64,000 nucleotides of DNA from Rhexocercosporidium sp. MPI-PUGE-AT-0058 (lineage: Eukaryota; Ascomycota; Leotiomycetes; Helotiales): contig JAGTJL010000001.1 of assembly GCA_020746875.1 (NCBI GenBank), positions 1,488,001 through 1,552,000 of the forward strand, written 5' to 3'. Both the position numbers and the translations under genes were made by a program. Below the pieces are notes generated by a model. The model ran no database searches. It was not told where the DNA came from and saw only the letters and a program-made list of their open reading frames with translations. Numbering within the stretch: the stretch's first letter is position 1; each line of letters begins with the position of its first letter. Positions 60,791 to 64,000 of the stretch are shown here, in pieces.

Positions 60791-61846
60791 ATGTCCTTAT
60801 CGTCCCTGCCTGTTGCAACGTCTGGGTTTCTTGATATACCTACCAAGTCAGACGCCCCCATCTCGTACACCTTATTCCCTGCCACCCCCTCTCCAAATAC
60901 AGCGCCCCATAATGGCCTTGTTATATTCGTGAATGGATTGGGACTTCCAGCTGCATCATGGGTACCAGCAATCGCCTCTCTTCGGATGCTGCTCGGGTCC
61001 TGTCCAGCAATCTTGACGTATGATCGATTCGGGCAGGGGCTCACAACCTCTCGAGACCCACTGGATGGGCAAACGGGAAAGGAGCTTGGGCACGACCTCC
61101 AAGATGTCGCGAATGATCTCCACGAAATCATACTATCCATCGCTACATCGGAGCTTGGCCTTCAGAAAATCGATGCGAAAAGCGGAAAGCTTCCTGTTCT
61201 GCTAATTGGCGCTTCAATTGGAGCACCTATTGCTCGGCTCTATGCACAGGGTCATGAGGGCATCGTAGCGGGGATGATCTTATTGGACTCCAATATTGCC
61301 AATATCAACTACTCGGATTTCTTGCCTGACCCTGACTCGCCTAATTTCAATGGGGATTTCCTTCTTTCAGATGACTGCACCTTGGAACAGTACAAAGAAG
61401 CGAGGCTAGAGGTGACCCGGATGTTCGACTTGAAAGTTAAGAATCCGGAATCTCTAGACCGTACCAACTCTCCAGTCTTATTGCCATACTCCCATCAGCC
61501 AAAACTTGTGGGAACAGGCCAGGCTGGTCCGTTGCTGAGTGTTGTTGGGCACGATCCAGCAACCTTCGCAGATCTTAGCTTCGCTATGATGGGAACTCCA
61601 AGGAGCCTGAGTAAGATCACAAACGAGTAAGTGCACACTATGACACACGCGAATATGGGATATTCTATATACTGACGGTATCATAGGTTCTGGGCCGAGT
61701 ACAATGAGGGATTGACCGGGATTACGGACGAAGGGAAGTGCAAGGGTGTTGTGATTGCCAAAGGCTGTGGTCATTTTATCCAAAAGGACAGCCCGGAATT
61801 TGTAGCACAGGAGATTTCAGACATGATAAAGGAGCTTGGCTGGTAG
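60791..61846 (+). CDS. Alpha/beta-hydrolase fold protein, 331 aa
   Basis: Predicted hydrolase or esterase-like enzyme; substrate unknown. Exons 60791-61626 and 61687-61846 are split by a 60 bp GT-AG intron (GTAAGT to CATAG). The oxyanion-side motif VNGLGLPAASW is at residues 48-58. The nucleophile elbow is GASIG (residues 140-144, Ser142), and GCGHFIQKDSPEFV carries the likely catalytic His308. The catalytic acid is not certain; MILLDSN (Asp166) follows the nucleophile strand. No signal peptide is evident, so probably intracellular. Frame and splice are intact. It stands alone between repeat E and the second 3 kb transposon, about 400 bp from the latter. Confidence 0.85.
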
Positions 61847-62242
61847 TCCGACGAGACGAGTATTGACAGTCTTCCGTTCAAAGTACTCCTCTTATTCCAA
61901 TTTCCTCGACTGCTTACCCGATGAAGCTTTTCCTTTGTATGGTATGTATTCCCGCGTTTGCTGTCTTCTTGCAGGCACGCTTCTCGAGACCGTCTCAAAA
62001 GAACACTACAATCTCCAATCGCGGATACTTCATTCGGCATTGACTGACAGGACCATAGCCTGTTGTGCCTAGTGGACCATTACACTTCCCCCGTACCACT
62101 TCAAGCAAACAGGACCTGCTAAGGCTTATTTGGATTGAGAATCAGACTTCATACTTAATGCCTAGGAAGGAGTGGCTGGAGGATCTTGGCATGAACTGTC
62201 TATTCTGTGTATATTCATGGATAGGTTGATACCGTCTATTGG
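61847..62242. other. 3' flank of the hydrolase gene
   Basis: Normal composition. No supported gene; small frames on both strands are shadows. Ends abruptly at the transposon terminus. Confidence 0.4.
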
Positions 62243-64000
62243 CAAGGTGGTCAATAAGTAAGCTGAGTTAAGCTGGTTAATTAAGCTGAGCCTTATAACG
62301 TAAGTCATTAGTTAGGGCTAAGGCTTGTAATAAGTTAGTTAATAAAAGCTTAACTTATAAGTGGCTTATAAGCTGTAAGAATTAAATTTCTTAATTTTAG
62401 AGTGAGTTTAAGTAAGTGTTAAGTATAAACGATAAATAAGAAGAGGCTCGCTTAGTAAATCCTGAGCCTTTAATTAGTCGTAGCCTTTTAAAGAATAGCT
62501 TTTAATTAATTAAATATTATCGAAGGCGGTCAGCGTTATTATTTTAATAAATCTTATAATATTAGAATTAAAGTATATTTATTAAATAATTAACGTAATT
62601 CTATTAATATAACTTCTTTTTACGCTTTATTTATAATTATTAATAATAAAAAATCTCGTGCGTCTTTTGCCGCATTTTTTATATTTCTTATTAATTCGTT
62701 TATAATAATAATAACGCTATAATCGTTAAAAGAGCTAAAAACACTCCGTGATTACTGTTTTCGTTTAACTTTAACTTATAACGATAAGTACGACCTTATT
62801 AAGCTTCTTAATAAGCTAATTATAATTAAATACTTTTTATACGACTTTAGAGAGTTTCTTTTTAATAATAAAAAAGCTTGTTTATTAAGATTTTTTACAA
62901 GTCATATTTTAGCGCTTATTAATAAAAGGAATCTTACGTCTTAGATTTAAAAAGTAAGCTACGCGTTAATTAATTAAACTAAAGCTTTAAAGCCGAGAAT
63001 ATAATATTATAAACTTTATATAATTTTCTATTAATTTATTAATTTTATACGTTAACTTTTATAAGTTATTATAATAAAAAATTCAATAAGAACCGCGATT
63101 ATTATTTTAATATAAATACTTTTAATAACGCTTTTATACACTTACTTAATATATATAATTTAAATAAAAGAAGAGATATATAAAAAATAAAAAACGATAA
63201 ACTTATAACGTAATCTTTAAGAATTATTAATAAAAATTATAATAAAATTATTCTCTTTCGATAATAAAAGTTTAAGAACGCGTTTCTTAAATAAATTATT
63301 TATAAAAACGTTAAATATAAAAAAGTAGCTTCTCGTCGATTCAAAAAGTATTTTATTCTTATTAATAAAAATATAATTAACGCGTTACTTACCTTATATA
63401 TTACGGTCGAAAGTTAGATTTACGAGCTTTTTATATACTTCGAGCTATAAGTTATTAAAGAGGTTCGACGCGCTAAATCACGTATAACTGTTACCTTTAA
63501 TAACTAAAGATTAAAACGTAAGAAAATTAGCGTTTTTAATATTATAATACATTTTATTAACGACAAATATAAAGCCGTAACACGGCTAATTAAGCTATTA
63601 ATACTTTTAAAGTATAAAAAATTTAATATTAATATATATATTATCTTTTAAATCTCTTACTTTCGACGGCTAATTCTTTATAAATTAATATTCGATTCTC
63701 TTTCTTCTTTTATAACGATTCGGTATTACTATCGAGAACCTTGATTACTTCGTTTTTAATAACGCGTTTAATAATAATATTATATTATAAGAGTTAATAA
63801 AAGTAATAAGATTTAACTTTAAATAAAAGAGACTACGTTATATAAATTACGTTATTAATTTAATTACTAACGTATACTTATTTAATTAAGATAAAGCCTT
63901 ATTTAATAATAAATATAAAAAAGCTAGCGCGGTAAATCGACAAAAGCTTTAGCGACGACAAAAAGAAGTTAATAAGCTTTATAACTTAATTATATACGTT
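62243..64000. mobile_element. 3.0 kb hAT-like DNA transposon, copy 2 (cut by window end)
   Basis: Starts CAAGGTGGTCAATAAGTAAG and runs colinearly with 51029 to about 52787 without visible gaps. The differences are nearly all transitions. Same orientation as copy 1, 11.2 kb apart. The right end lies beyond the window. Confidence 0.65.

Noticed and set aside
1..64000. CRISPR arrays, rRNA genes, prokaryotic operons
   Set aside because: No regularly spaced short repeats, rRNA core sequences or Shine-Dalgarno-spaced gene series were seen.

Overview
The window looks like nuclear DNA of a filamentous ascomycete (Pezizomycotina). Three short islands of normal base composition carry genes with 46-125 bp GT-AG introns. 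They sit in long AT-rich blocks made of repeated DNA mutated by repeat-induced point mutation (RIP). In those blocks CpA and TpG are almost absent and TpA is very common, while CpG persists. The repeats are recognisable but full of stop codons.

Layout. 1-4.6 kb: relics, including the end of a Ty3/Gypsy integrase, a 283 bp TA-flanked inverted-repeat element and a Fot1-like fragment. 4.6-12.7 kb: a Copia retrotransposon (196 bp LTRs) interrupted by a hAT-type inverted-repeat element, which is itself interrupted by a Fot1/pogo-like transposon. 12.7-19.1 kb: fragments of an unidentified repeat, called E here. 19.1-38.0 kb: a nest in which Gypsy A contains a 557 bp hAT-type element and LTR element B (257 bp LTRs, GAAAC target duplication), and B contains LTR element C (255 bp LTRs, AAAGG target duplication). 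38.1-39.6 kb: a broken APH-family phosphotransferase gene split by a 455 bp inverted-repeat element. 39.6-44.8 kb: poorly interpretable DNA with a second copy of a 0.73 kb inverted-repeat element. 44.8-50.8 kb: the main gene island. It holds a LysM plus multi-CBM18 chitin-binding secretory gene (damaged), a divergent F-box gene (intact) and a secreted NucA/NucB-type nuclease gene (intact). 51.0-54.0 kb: a 3.0 kb hAT-like transposon. 54.0-60.05 kb: more E repeat with a gag-only LTR element inside it. 60.8-61.8 kb: an intact alpha/beta-hydrolase gene. 62.2 kb to the end: a second, colinear copy of the 3.0 kb transposon, cut by the window edge.

How it fits together. The intact genes (F-box, nuclease, hydrolase) lie within short distances of RIP-saturated repeats. 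The APH and LysM/CBM18 genes carry nonsense and Cys-to-Tyr changes of exactly the RIP type. The neighbourhood of a chitin-binding secretory protein and a secreted nuclease suggests, as a hypothesis only, a killer-toxin-like or antagonism locus in a fast-evolving compartment. No rRNA, tRNA, CRISPR array or prokaryotic operon was found. Exon boundaries are read by eye and no database search was possible.
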